From Chitinophagaceae bacterium (GTDB taxonomy: Bacteria > Bacteroidota > Bacteroidia > Chitinophagales > Chitinophagaceae), in NCBI GenBank assembly GCA_027489035.1, contig JAIYAN010000023.1, positions 124,001 through 188,000 on the forward strand: a DNA stretch of 64,000 nt, in the 5' to 3' direction. The notes under the pieces are model-generated. The model worked only from the letters and a program-made list of their open reading frames with translations, ran no database searches and was not told where the DNA came from. Below, in pieces: positions 33,204-41,256 of this stretch. Each line of letters begins with the position of its first letter. The stretch's first letter is position 1. The translations under genes and the position numbers were made by a program.

Positions 33204-33542
33204 ATGATTGTTCCAAATCAACCGGGTGAATCCAATGCAGATGTTAGTGTGGCATTGAAAATCAACATCCAAAACTTAAAAAAAGCAGCGCTTGTTTTAA
33301 GAGCCTTGAATCACAAATTACGTCAGCAAATTCTTACGTTAATTGATTCAGAAAAGAAAATCACCGTTACAGAAATTTATGTAAAGTTGCGTCTTGAGCA
33401 ATCTGTTGCTTCTCAGCATTTAGCCATTTTGAGAAGAGCAGGAATTGTTATTACACAACGTGATGGAAAATTCATCTATTACACAGTTAACCACAAACGC
33501 ATTGAAGAAATCAACGTGTTTATCGATGAGTTAATTAAATAA
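33204..33542 (+). CDS. ArsR/SmtB-type winged-helix transcriptional regulator without cysteines
   Basis: The 112-aa protein has the compact winged helix of the ArsR family: LVLRALNHKLRQQILTLIDSEKKITVTEIYVKL, then LEQSVASQHLAILRRAGIVITQRDGKFIYYTVN (recognition helix and wing). It contains no Cys, so it lacks the metal or persulfide sensor sites of ArsR, CadC, BigR or SqrR. The gene lies immediately upstream of an MBL-rhodanese gene but has its own terminator (33565-33600) and promoter (33128-33158). It may respond to an unknown signal or be a cell-state regulator; its target is likely to include its neighbour. Confidence 0.88.
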   Translation: MIVPNQPGESNADVSVALKINIQNLKKAALVLRALNHKLRQQILTLIDSEKKITVTEIYVKLRLEQSVASQHLAILRRAGIVITQRDGKFIYYTVNHKRIEEINVFIDELIK

Positions 33543-33564
33543 AATTTCTGAAAATAAATTTTTT

Positions 33565-33600
33565 AAAAAGCGGTTGTTTTTAACAGCCGCTTTTTATTTT
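33565..33600 (+). terminator. Rho-independent terminator after the ArsR-type gene
   Basis: AAAAAGCGGTTGTT (33565-33578) and AACAGCCGCTTTTT (33582-33595) pair over 14 bp with one G-T wobble and a TTT loop, followed by a T-rich tail. Confidence 0.88.
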
Positions 33601-33607
33601 ACCTTTG
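33600..33607 (+). promoter_or_regulatory. -7 box of the MBL-rhodanese gene
   Basis: TACCTTTG is a full consensus match that starts at the end of the preceding terminator, 19 nt before the ATG at 33627. Confidence 0.6.
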
Positions 33608-33626
33608 TTTTCTAAAAAAATAGTTT

Positions 33627-35027
33627 ATGTATATCCAACAATTTTATACAGCTTGTTTAAGCGAGGCTGCTTATTATATTGAAAGTGAAGGAGAAGTTGC
33701 TATCATTGATCCATTAAGGGACATTGACGCATACATTGAATTGGCAAAACAGCGAAACGCAAAAATAAAATACATTTTCGAAACGCATTTTCATGCTGAT
33801 TTTGTAAGCGGACATATTGATTTAAGCAAACAAACTGGAGCGCCAATTATATTTGGGCCTGGTGCAAAAACGCAATATAAAATTCAGTCGGCTATTGATG
33901 GGGAAGAGATTAAATTGGGAAAAATTCATTTTAAGGTTTTACATACACCAGGTCATACGTTAGAAAGTTCTTGTTATTTGTTGTTTGATGAAAACAATAA
34001 AGCACATGCCATTTTCACAGGAGATACTTTATTTGTAGGAGATGTGGGCCGTCCAGATTTAAGCAGTGGTAGCATGAGCAGCGAAGATCTTGCTGAAATC
34101 ATGTACAATACCATTCAGCAGAAAATATTGCCCTTACATGATGATGTAATTGTGTATCCAGCACATGGCCCTGGAAGCAGTTGCGGTAAAAATTTAGGTC
34201 CAAATACATTTAGCACCATAGGAGAACAAAAGCAAACCAATTATGCACTTCAGCCTCAAAGCAAAGAAGAATTTGTAAAAGCGGTAACTTTTGGGTTAAG
34301 TCCAGCACCAGCATATTTTGCAGTGAATGCACAAATCAATCAAAAAGGATATGCTAACATAAACGAGGTTGTATCAAATGGTACACAAGCACTAAGCATT
34401 GAAGCATTTAAATCAAAAGTAAAATCAGGTGCAATTATTTTAGATACCCGACATGCCAATGTTTTCACAGAAGGCTTTATACCGGATTCTATTTTTATTG
34501 GCTTGGAAGGAAGGTTTGCAGAATGGGCTGGAAATCTTTTGCCGTTTAACGAGTCGATTATTTTGGTGACAGAACCTGGAAAAGAATCAGAGACTGTGGT
34601 TCGTTTAGCAAGAGTAGGTTTCGAAAAAATAGAAGGTTATTTGGAAGGAAGTTTTGAAGCTTGGAAAAATGCTGGTGAAAGACTCGATATGATCATTGAT
34701 GTTGAAGCAGATGAGTTGATGATGGATTTGCCACACGACCCCAATTTAGTTGTAGTAGATGTTAGAAAAGAAACCGAATTTGATGCTGGTCATTTAGAAA
34801 ACGCGGTTAATCTTCCATTACAAGAGTTAACAGACATCGCATTACTTGCTCAGTTCGAAGAAAATCAAAATTTATACATTCATTGTGCCGGCGGATACAG
34901 AAGTGTAATTGCCGCATCTTTATTCAAAAAACAAGGTGTCGACAATCTTAGAAATATTTTAGGTGGCTGGGGAAAGATAAAGGAAGAAGAAAAAGCGGTG
35001 ATTGTGAAAGAGGTTGAAAAGGTATAG
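33627..35027 (+). CDS. MBL-fold / tandem rhodanese fusion, probable persulfide dioxygenase-type
   Basis: The 466-aa protein joins an N-terminal ETHE1-like metallo-beta-lactamase domain (residues 1 to about 240; HFHADFVSGHIDL, TPGHTLESSC and a late AHGPGSSCG) to two rhodanese domains. The second rhodanese (about 370-460) has the active-site Cys in IHCAGGYRS; the first (about 265-355) lacks it (VTEPGKESETV) and is probably structural. ETHE1-type enzymes oxidise glutathione or related persulfides, and the active rhodanese could supply or accept sulfane sulfur. The link to the ArsR gene upstream suggests regulated sulfide/persulfide handling. The C-terminal codons (GAGGTTGAA AAGGTATAG) resemble the 9-bp repeat family of the spacer that follows. 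Confidence 0.9.
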   Translation: MYIQQFYTACLSEAAYYIESEGEVAIIDPLRDIDAYIELAKQRNAKIKYIFETHFHADFVSGHIDLSKQTGAPIIFGPGAKTQYKIQSAIDGEEIKLGKIHFKVLHTPGHTLESSCYLLFDENNKAHAIFTGDTLFVGDVGRPDLSSGSMSSEDLAEIMYNTIQQKILPLHDDVIVYPAHGPGSSCGKNLGPNTFSTIGEQKQTNYALQPQSKEEFVKAVTFGLSPAPAYFAVNAQINQKGYANINEVVSNGTQALSIEAFKSKVKSGAIILDTRHANVFTEGFIPDSIFIGLEGRFAEWAGNLLPFNESIILVTEPGKESETVVRLARVGFEKIEGYLEGSFEAWKNAGERLDMIIDVEADELMMDLPHDPNLVVVDVRKETEFDAGHLENAVNLPLQELTDIALLAQFEENQNLYIHCAGGYRSVIAASLFKKQGVDNLRNILGGWGKIKEEEKAVIVKEVEKV

Positions 35028-35054
35028 TAGGGGTTGAAAATTTTCAACCCTTAC
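35027..35054. repeat. 28-bp palindromic repeat, copy 2 (inverted)
   Basis: Reverse complement of 3124-3151 without a mismatch, including both asymmetric ends. It begins at the last base of the MBL-rhodanese stop codon. Confidence 0.85.
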
Positions 35055-35383
35055 AAAAATTTAGTGAGGTTCAAGAGGTTTTTGAAGTTGGAGAGGTTTG
35101 AGAGGTTTGAGACGTTCAAGAGGTTCAATGAGTTCAATATGTTCAAAAGGTTGGAAGTGCTCTAACATTGGGGCCTTTGTACCTTTGCGGGCTTTGCGCA
35201 AAAAATGTTTAAATCGCTACGCTGGTTTAATGGTTTAACGGTAGGAAGTTTTTTCCAATGAGTAGCATCTTTGTTTTATAAAAAAACTTCGTGCCTTTGC
35301 GCCTTCGTGTTTCAATTCTTATACGTGCTTGCACGAAACCAATCACCAAACAACAAACAAAAAACCACAAACAAAAAACATTC
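35028..35383. repeat. Repeat-filled spacer before the HD-domain gene
   Basis: No gene is seen in these 356 bases. They contain the palindromic element, ten 9-bp units (35066-35155), a gcctttgtacctttgcgg-like 8-9-bp stretch (35163-35198), GGTTTAAT/GGTTTAAC 8-bp units (35222-35240), an aaacttcgtgcctttgcgcc stretch (35285-35310) and a 7-bp CAAACAA array (35346-35383). Confidence 0.8.
35066..35155 (+). repeat. 9-bp tandem array, 10 units
   Basis: Ten gap-free units: GAGGTTCAA, GAGGTTTTT, GAAGTTGGA, GAGGTTTGA (twice), GACGTTCAA, GAGGTTCAA, TGAGTTCAA, TATGTTCAA, AAGGTTGGA. The last four units match the arrays at 7504-7548 and 7621-7665 in order. Confidence 0.85.
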
Positions 35384-35911
35384 ATGTCTACTTCATCCAA
35401 GTTAGTTCTTAAAGCTAAAGAATATGCCATACTAAAGCATTTCGAAACGAACCATAAATACGATGGAAAACCATATGAAGTTCATTTAGAAATGGCATTT
35501 GAATTTGCTTGTAAATATGTTCATTTACTGCCTGATGAAAAAACCATAAGCGAGGTGTTAGCAGCTGTTTGGACGCATGATGTTATAGAAGATTGCAGAC
35601 AAAATTATAGTGACGTGAAGCAGGTTTTGGGCGAAAACGTAGCAGAAATAGTTTACGCGCTCACAAATGAAAAAGGTAAAAATAGAAAAGAACGCGCCAA
35701 TGATAAATATTACGAAGGCATAAGAAATACACCGTTTGCAGATTACGTGAAAATTTGTGATAGATTGGCAAATGTTTATTACTCAAAATTGCACAACCCA
35801 ACTTTACTAAACGTATATAAAAAAGAGCATGATCATTTTAAAAAACAACTTTGGAAAGTTGATTATCAAGAAATGTTTGATGAGCTGGAAGTTCTTTTAG
35901 GTGCAGGATAG
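35384..35911 (+). CDS. HD-domain phosphohydrolase
   Basis: The 175-aa protein has the HD-fold layout with an N-terminal His in KPYEVHLEMAFEFACKY, the HD pair in VWTHDVIEDCRQNY (about residues 64-65) and a distal Asp in YVKICDRLANVYYSKL. It resembles the (p)ppGpp hydrolase half of RelA/SpoT proteins and small MESH1-like enzymes, but the substrate is not determined. The ATG at 35384 is the start; the in-frame extension upstream is encoded by repeat sequence and is not gene-like. Confidence 0.85.
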   Translation: MSTSSKLVLKAKEYAILKHFETNHKYDGKPYEVHLEMAFEFACKYVHLLPDEKTISEVLAAVWTHDVIEDCRQNYSDVKQVLGENVAEIVYALTNEKGKNRKERANDKYYEGIRNTPFADYVKICDRLANVYYSKLHNPTLLNVYKKEHDHFKKQLWKVDYQEMFDELEVLLGAG

Positions 35912-36021
35912 AAAAGGGGTTAAAACGCTTCGCTTGTTTAATGGTTTAACGGTTTAATGGTGGATGTATCTTCACTTTGCGCGAAACCAAACGCCAAACG
36001 CCAAACACCAAACAGTTTCTT
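35912..36021. repeat. Short repeat spacer between convergent genes
   Basis: GGTTTAAT and GGTTTAAC 8-bp units (35934-35960) are followed by CAAACGC/CAAACAC 7-bp units (35985-36014). The spacer separates the 3' ends of the HD and ysxC genes. Confidence 0.65.
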
Positions 36022-36663
36022 CTATCCTTTATCCAACAACTGTTGATTCACTTCCTCGATATACGTTAGAATTTTTTCTCTCCCCGATTTTTTAACGGCA
36101 CTACTAATGAAATGCTGTGGTAAAAATTGCCAGGTTTCGCGCATGGCGTTTAAAAAATCTTTTACATTTTTACTTACCGTTCGTTGATTCTCTTTATCAC
36201 TTTTGGTAAATATCAAACACAAGGGCACATCCCATTTTTTTAAATTTTCTAAAAATTCCAAATCTATTTTTTGTGGTGAATGACGCGAATCTATTAATAC
36301 AAACACCATCGTTAGGTTTTCACGCTTTCTAAGATAGTTTTCAATCATTTGCTCCCATCTTCTTCTGCTATTCTGGCTCACTTTGGCAAATCCATATCCC
36401 GGCAAATCCACCAAATACCATTTAAGCGAAGTTTGTTTGCTTTCATCTCCAATGGTGCTTGTAATCTCAAAATGGTTGATTAATTGCGTTTTCCCTGGAG
36501 ATCCTGAGGTTTTTGCCAATTTTTCATTGTTGCAAAGCATGTTTATCAAAGATGATTTGCCAACATTGCTTCGGCCAATAAACGCATATTCCGGCTTGTC
36601 GGGTTTAGGACATTTTTCAAATTCCGGGCTGCTGATGATATATGTGGCTTGTTTAATCTGCAT
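36022..36663 (-). CDS. ysxC: Ribosome biogenesis GTP-binding protein YsxC/EngB
   Basis: The 213-aa TrmE-Era-EngA-type GTPase assists large ribosomal subunit assembly. G1 is GRSNVGKSSLINML, G2/G3 regions include SPGKTQLINHFE and VDLPGYGFAKV, and G4 is TKSDK. The ATG at 36663 is used because an in-frame TTG at 36675 lies inside a TATTTTTG promoter box. It is divergent from ubiE with back-to-back promoters. Confidence 0.96.
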   Translation of the reverse strand: MQIKQATYIISSPEFEKCPKPDKPEYAFIGRSNVGKSSLINMLCNNEKLAKTSGSPGKTQLINHFEITSTIGDESKQTSLKWYLVDLPGYGFAKVSQNSRRRWEQMIENYLRKRENLTMVFVLIDSRHSPQKIDLEFLENLKKWDVPLCLIFTKSDKENQRTVSKNVKDFLNAMRETWQFLPQHFISSAVKKSGREKILTYIEEVNQQLLDKG

Positions 36664-36672
36664 AATGTTCAA

Positions 36673-36680
36673 CAAAAATA
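36673..36680 (-). promoter_or_regulatory. -7 box of ysxC, very short leader
   Basis: Minus strand TATTTTTG, full consensus, 9 nt before the ATG at 36663, giving an expected leader of about 6 nt. Confidence 0.6.
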
Positions 36681-36732
36681 GTTATTCTACAATCAATCTG
36701 TTGAATTAGCTTTTCTATTCTTCAAAGGAGCG

Positions 36733-36740
36733 TATATTTG
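36733..36740 (+). promoter_or_regulatory. -7 box of ubiE, very short leader
   Basis: TATATTTG, full consensus, 8 nt before the ATG at 36749, giving an expected leader of about 5 nt. The -33 region is not obvious. Confidence 0.6.
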
Positions 36741-36748
36741 CCCTTGAT

Positions 36749-37492
36749 ATGACAGAATACGCACACGATAAAGTTGTTCCGGATAAGGCATCTTCTAAAA
36801 CAAAGAAAGAGCAGGTAGCGGGTATGTTTGATGACATAGCAAAACGTTACGATTTCTTAAACAGATTTCTAAGCGTAGGCATTGATGTCAGCTGGAGAAA
36901 AAAAGCGCTTCAACATTTTAAAGATAATCCACCTAAATTATTGCTCGATGTAGCTACAGGAACTGCCGATGTGGCTATTATGGCTACAAAAATGCATCAA
37001 ATCAGTAAAACCATAGGCATCGACATTAGTGATGGAATGCTTAAAATTGGCAGAGAGAAAGTTGAAAAAAATGGAATGACCCAACAAATTGAACTGATTA
37101 ATGGAGATAGTGAATCTATTCAGTTTGAAGACAATCATTTTGATGCGGCAACCGTTTCCTTTGGGGTGCGAAATTTTCAGAATTTAGAAAAAGGACTTTT
37201 AGAAATAAAAAGGGTATTAAAACCAGGGGGCAAATTGGTGGTTTTAGAATTTAGCAAACCAACAACACCATTTGTTGGATTTTTTTATAACTTTTACATG
37301 AAAATGGTAGCCCCAAATATGGGGAAATTATTTTCAAAGAATGGTGCAGCCTATAAATATTTAGACGAATCCATTAAAAAATTTCCAGAAGGAAAACAAT
37401 TTATTCAAGTGATGAATCAATTGGGATATACAAAAACAGAATTTAAAAAATTAAGCTTTGGCATATGCTGCATTTATGTAGGAACAAAATAG
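36749..37492 (+). CDS. ubiE: Demethylmenaquinone / ubiquinone C-methyltransferase
   Basis: The 247-aa protein is a class I SAM methyltransferase with the UbiE/MenG signatures: RYDFLNRFLSVGIDVSWRK near the N-terminus, LLDVATGTADVAI (SAM-binding motif I), FDAATVSFGVRNFQNLEKGL, and a C-terminal YKYLDESIKKFPEG. In Bacteroidota, which use menaquinone, it methylates demethylmenaquinone. It overlaps the downstream porT gene by 28 nt. The ysxC-ubiE-porT order is often conserved in this phylum, to my knowledge. Confidence 0.96.
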   Translation: MTEYAHDKVVPDKASSKTKKEQVAGMFDDIAKRYDFLNRFLSVGIDVSWRKKALQHFKDNPPKLLLDVATGTADVAIMATKMHQISKTIGIDISDGMLKIGREKVEKNGMTQQIELINGDSESIQFEDNHFDAATVSFGVRNFQNLEKGLLEIKRVLKPGGKLVVLEFSKPTTPFVGFFYNFYMKMVAPNMGKLFSKNGAAYKYLDESIKKFPEGKQFIQVMNQLGYTKTEFKKLSFGICCIYVGTK

Positions 37493-38196
37493 TAGTACTC
37501 GGTATTTTTATGATGCTGATTTCAAATGGCGCATTCGCTCAGCAGAATGTGGAATTGAATTTGCCCGATCATGATGAAAAACCTTTTCATTTTGGTATTG
37601 CATTAGGTGGCAACAGATCATATTATCATTTTACGTTTAACCCGCTTTTTTTACAAAGGGATTCCGTTCAAGTGGTTGAAAGTATTCAAAGTACAGGCAT
37701 CAATCTAGCTTGGCTTGTAAACTTTCATATCACCAATCATTTAGACATTAGAACGTATCCATTAAATCTTGTTTTTACTGAAAAAGCGTTTCAATACCGA
37801 TTAAAATATCCTGATAGATTTGCCAAAGAAGATAGCTTAACCACTAGAAAAATTCAAGGCATCACCCTAGCATTTCCTTTGCAAGTAAAATTTAGCAGTG
37901 ATAGAATCAATAATTTCAAAGTATATATGTTGGGCGGTGGAAAATTGGAATACGATTTTGCTGCCAATGCGGGTGAAAAAAATGCTGAAAAATTAATGAA
38001 ACTTAATAAATTGGATTATGGAATCGAAGCTGGTATTGGTTTCCATTTCTATTTCCCAGTTTTTGTGTTGTCACCTGAATTAAAACTAGGCTGGGGTTTA
38101 AAAAATGTGCATAGTCGCGATGAAAACCTCAAATTTTCAAATGTAATCGACCAGATTAAATCACGCACATTAACGCTTTCACTTATCATCGAATAA
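37465..38196 (+). CDS. porT: PorT-family outer-membrane protein (type IX secretion)
   Basis: The 243-aa protein has a signal peptide (about 1-26, ending SNGAFAQQ) and a beta-barrel-like body: HFGIALGGNRSYYHF, LDIRTYPLNLVFTEKAFQY and terminal strand TLTLSLIIE. The pattern and the position right after ubiE identify it as PorT (SprT), a component of the type IX secretion and gliding apparatus. It is needed to export proteins such as the T9SS-tagged one at 7804-9705. The start lies within the end of ubiE (28-nt overlap), and the 3' end is 7 nt from the convergent next gene. Confidence 0.87.
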   Translation: MLHLCRNKIVVLGIFMMLISNGAFAQQNVELNLPDHDEKPFHFGIALGGNRSYYHFTFNPLFLQRDSVQVVESIQSTGINLAWLVNFHITNHLDIRTYPLNLVFTEKAFQYRLKYPDRFAKEDSLTTRKIQGITLAFPLQVKFSSDRINNFKVYMLGGGKLEYDFAANAGEKNAEKLMKLNKLDYGIEAGIGFHFYFPVFVLSPELKLGWGLKNVHSRDENLKFSNVIDQIKSRTLTLSLIIE

Positions 38197-38203
38197 GCAT
38201 TTT

Positions 38204-39874
38204 CTAAAAATCGTATTGGCGTTGCCACATGTTCAAACGCATGCCAAATTGAATGGCATTTGAATTGTCATTGGAGTTTAAACTAGCCACTTTCTGATTT
38301 CTGAATTGATAACTCAAATCAAAAAATAAGTTTTGTCTTAATTCATAAGACACATTTATCATGGCGTTTAAACAAGTTAATTTGTCGCCAAAGCCAATGC
38401 GGTAGCCATCTTCACCAACGCGCGTATTGTAACTTCTAAAAATATTTCCACCAAAATTTTTACCCGATGAATCTAATCCTTTGTAATAGTACATCACACG
38501 CGCATTCATCACCCATTTTGGGAATGGCTGATATCTTACCATACCAATGCACTCCATAAAATTTGCGCCCAAAGGATGCGCAAGCGGTTGATTATAATGC
38601 GTATAATTGTTGATGGTATCGTTGTGAGAATACGTAAATGGACGAACCCGATTCATTTCTAACTGAACATCAAGATTTTTTACACCAAAAGCGTTGATGT
38701 ATTTTCCGCCAAGCTGCATTCCAAATTTATTAACCCAATTCGTAGGTTCTTTTTTTATTTTTGAAAGAATAAACTCATCCAACAACAGTTGTCCATAAAC
38801 CTGAAAACGTTTTTTAATATTCGCTTTAAAATCAATACCCGCTATTGCATTATCTGGACTACCGATTGCGCCTTCAATATGTCGGTAAAAAATTACAGGG
38901 TTAAGATACTGAAATTCGAAGCGGTCTTTTCTGCCAAACATAACGCCCTCAAAAAGCCCGATGTTTAACCATTTGGTAGCATTGAAACTTAAATGGTGCA
39001 TTGCAGCATATTTTCTTTTCAACAATGAATCGCCTTGTTTTTTAAACTGAGGCGTTAATTCCATAAATAAATTCTGATAATTGAATTTCCATATGGTGGT
39101 ATTTATTTTTGCAAAAAGATAGCTATTACTCCATTCGCTTAAAAATAAACTACGGTATCCATTTCCTATAAAATTTTTATCGTAGCCAAATTGGAAGTCG
39201 ATGTATTTGGTCGCATTAAAAGTAACGTATCCTCTTCCATCAAAATAATCATTGGCAGAGGAATCTTTTTTAAACAATTTATAAAAGCCTATACCAGGAA
39301 CTGCCCGAAGTTGACGAACTTGATCTTGAAAAAATTCTGGACCACGCTCTTGATTGTCCATAATGGTAGATGAAAATCCAATTTTGTTGGCAATTCTGCC
39401 ACGGAGCGTAATGCCTCTTGTATTTAAATAAAGGGTTTTATCGTAACCCAATTCTTTTCCAGCCCTAAAGCTTAAAACGGGGTTTACGGATAAGAAAAAG
39501 TCTTTTGTATTTACCGAATAAAAATTACAAGGAGTAGTATAAAATTTTTTTAAAATAGGTTTTTGGCTTTTATAATACATTCCATTTGCTCCTATCCACT
39601 CGATATTGTTTTTCCAAACTTTTTCTTCCTGAGGATATGCCAATAAAATGGTTATTCGATTTGTATCCTTATTTGAAATCTGTTCAATCACTTTTTTTCT
39701 GCTAAATGGCTTTATTCCAGTAAATAAAACGTCAGACACATTTCCCTTTAAAATCTCTGTTCTATCTATAAAATGATACTCATCCGAACCTTGAGGTAAA
39801 AACGTAGATTGTGCCATAGAATGCAAAGGCAAAATAAAAATCAAAAATTTGAAAAAGCTTTTAATAATTTGCAT
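38204..39874 (-). CDS. Outer-membrane beta-barrel protein, Wzi/RemB-like
   Basis: The 556-aa protein has a signal peptide (about 1-21, HSMAQS) and beta-barrel sequence throughout. The stretch FQFGYDKNFIGNGYRSLFLSEWSNSYLFAKINTTIWKFNYQN and the later EFQYLNPVIFYRHIEGAIG are typical of the capsule-assembly Wzi family and of the gliding protein RemB in Bacteroidota. Which of the two roles it has cannot be decided from sequence. The neighbouring porT gene makes an envelope or gliding role plausible. Confidence 0.75.
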   Translation of the reverse strand: MQIIKSFFKFLIFILPLHSMAQSTFLPQGSDEYHFIDRTEILKGNVSDVLFTGIKPFSRKKVIEQISNKDTNRITILLAYPQEEKVWKNNIEWIGANGMYYKSQKPILKKFYTTPCNFYSVNTKDFFLSVNPVLSFRAGKELGYDKTLYLNTRGITLRGRIANKIGFSSTIMDNQERGPEFFQDQVRQLRAVPGIGFYKLFKKDSSANDYFDGRGYVTFNATKYIDFQFGYDKNFIGNGYRSLFLSEWSNSYLFAKINTTIWKFNYQNLFMELTPQFKKQGDSLLKRKYAAMHHLSFNATKWLNIGLFEGVMFGRKDRFEFQYLNPVIFYRHIEGAIGSPDNAIAGIDFKANIKKRFQVYGQLLLDEFILSKIKKEPTNWVNKFGMQLGGKYINAFGVKNLDVQLEMNRVRPFTYSHNDTINNYTHYNQPLAHPLGANFMECIGMVRYQPFPKWVMNARVMYYYKGLDSSGKNFGGNIFRSYNTRVGEDGYRIGFGDKLTCLNAMINVSYELRQNLFFDLSYQFRNQKVASLNSNDNSNAIQFGMRLNMWQRQYDF

Positions 39875-39909
39875 CTGGAAATTTATTTAATCAACAAGAT
39901 AATTAAGTT

Positions 39910-41253
39910 ATGCAAAAATACCTTTTTAAAGATATAACCCTAGTAAACGAAGGCGTAATAAATACGATGGACGTTTTAGTTGAAGGAGATCGCATCGAAA
40001 GAATAGATCCGCAAATTTCTGTAAAAGGAAAATGCGAAGAGATTAAAGGTGTAGGAAAACATTTATTGCCCGGCGTAATTGACGATCAGGTACATTTCAG
40101 AGAGCCCGGACTAACCCATAAAGCCAATATTGAAACAGAAAGTAAAGCAGCTGTTGCAGGTGGTGTTACGAGTTTCATGGAGATGCCAAATACCATTCCC
40201 AATGCATTAACGATTGATTTATTGGAACAGAAATATCAAATTGCTGCCAATACATCACCGGCGAATTATTCGTTCTTTATGGGGGTGAGTAATGATAATG
40301 CGGAGGAAGTGTTGAAATTAAATAAAATTAAAAACGATTATTGTGGCGTAAAAATATTTATGGGCAGCAGCACTGGAAATATGCTCGTAGATAATTTCAA
40401 TACACTCGAAAAAATATTTAGTGAAACGGAATTGTTGATTGCAACACATTGCGAAGACGAAACAATTATTAAAAACAATTATCAGCAATTAAAGTCCATA
40501 AAATCAAAACTTTCCCCATCAGATCATGCATTTATAAGAGACGAAGATGCCTGCTATGAATCATCATTGAGGGCAGTTAAAATGGCACAGAAATACAATA
40601 CCCGTTTACACATTTTACACATCACAACCGAAAAAGAATTACAACTTTTTGGCAACATGATGCCCTTGAAAGAAAAAAGAATTACCGCAGAAGTTTGCGT
40701 ACACCATTTGCATTTTACAGCCGACGATTATGATCAATTAGGTTATCAAATTAAATGCAATCCAGCGATAAAAGCAGCGCATAATAAATCAGCTTTATGG
40801 AAAGCGTTGTTGGATGATAGATTGGATATCATTGCTACAGACCACGCACCACATACCATGCAAGAAAAAGAAGGTCCCTACGAACATGCCCATTCGGGTC
40901 TTCCGTTGGTACAGCACAGTTTGCAAATGATGCTGAAGTATGCACAAGAAGGAAAAATAAGCATAGAAAAGGTAGTTGAAAAAATGAGTCATGCTGTGGC
41001 GGATTGTTTTGGCATTCAAGACAGAGGGTATATTAGAGAAGGATATTTTGCAGATTTAGTAATGGTGGATTTGAACAAACCATATACAGTAACTGAAAAT
41101 AATATTTTGTACAAATGTGGCTGGAGTCCGCTTATGGGCGTAGCATTTCCATCTAGCATTATAAAAACAATGGTGAGCGGAAATATTGTTTTTAATGATG
41201 GACAACTTGTAGATGCGCCAAAAGGGAAGCGTATGACATTTGACAGAAAATAA
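39910..41253 (+). CDS. pyrC: Dihydroorotase (Bacteroidota type)
   Basis: The 447-aa amidohydrolase cyclises carbamoyl aspartate in pyrimidine synthesis. Typical are VAGGVTSFMEMPNTIPN, the Lys that is carboxylated in CGVKIFMGSSTG, His residues in IATHCEDE and HILHITTE, and the catalytic Asp in IIATDHAPHT. In the first metal motif the usual HxH is QxH: DDQVHFREPG. I believe this is a feature of the Bacteroidota branch and not damage. It is followed after 3 nt by the MutS-like gene. Confidence 0.94.
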   Translation: MQKYLFKDITLVNEGVINTMDVLVEGDRIERIDPQISVKGKCEEIKGVGKHLLPGVIDDQVHFREPGLTHKANIETESKAAVAGGVTSFMEMPNTIPNALTIDLLEQKYQIAANTSPANYSFFMGVSNDNAEEVLKLNKIKNDYCGVKIFMGSSTGNMLVDNFNTLEKIFSETELLIATHCEDETIIKNNYQQLKSIKSKLSPSDHAFIRDEDACYESSLRAVKMAQKYNTRLHILHITTEKELQLFGNMMPLKEKRITAEVCVHHLHFTADDYDQLGYQIKCNPAIKAAHNKSALWKALLDDRLDIIATDHAPHTMQEKEGPYEHAHSGLPLVQHSLQMMLKYAQEGKISIEKVVEKMSHAVADCFGIQDRGYIREGYFADLVMVDLNKPYTVTENNILYKCGWSPLMGVAFPSSIIKTMVSGNIVFNDGQLVDAPKGKRMTFDRK

Positions 41254-41256
41254 TTT

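Noticed and set aside
35227..35430. A 67-codon frame on the minus strand
   Set aside because: It spans repeat sequence and the start of the HD gene and has no protein-like features.
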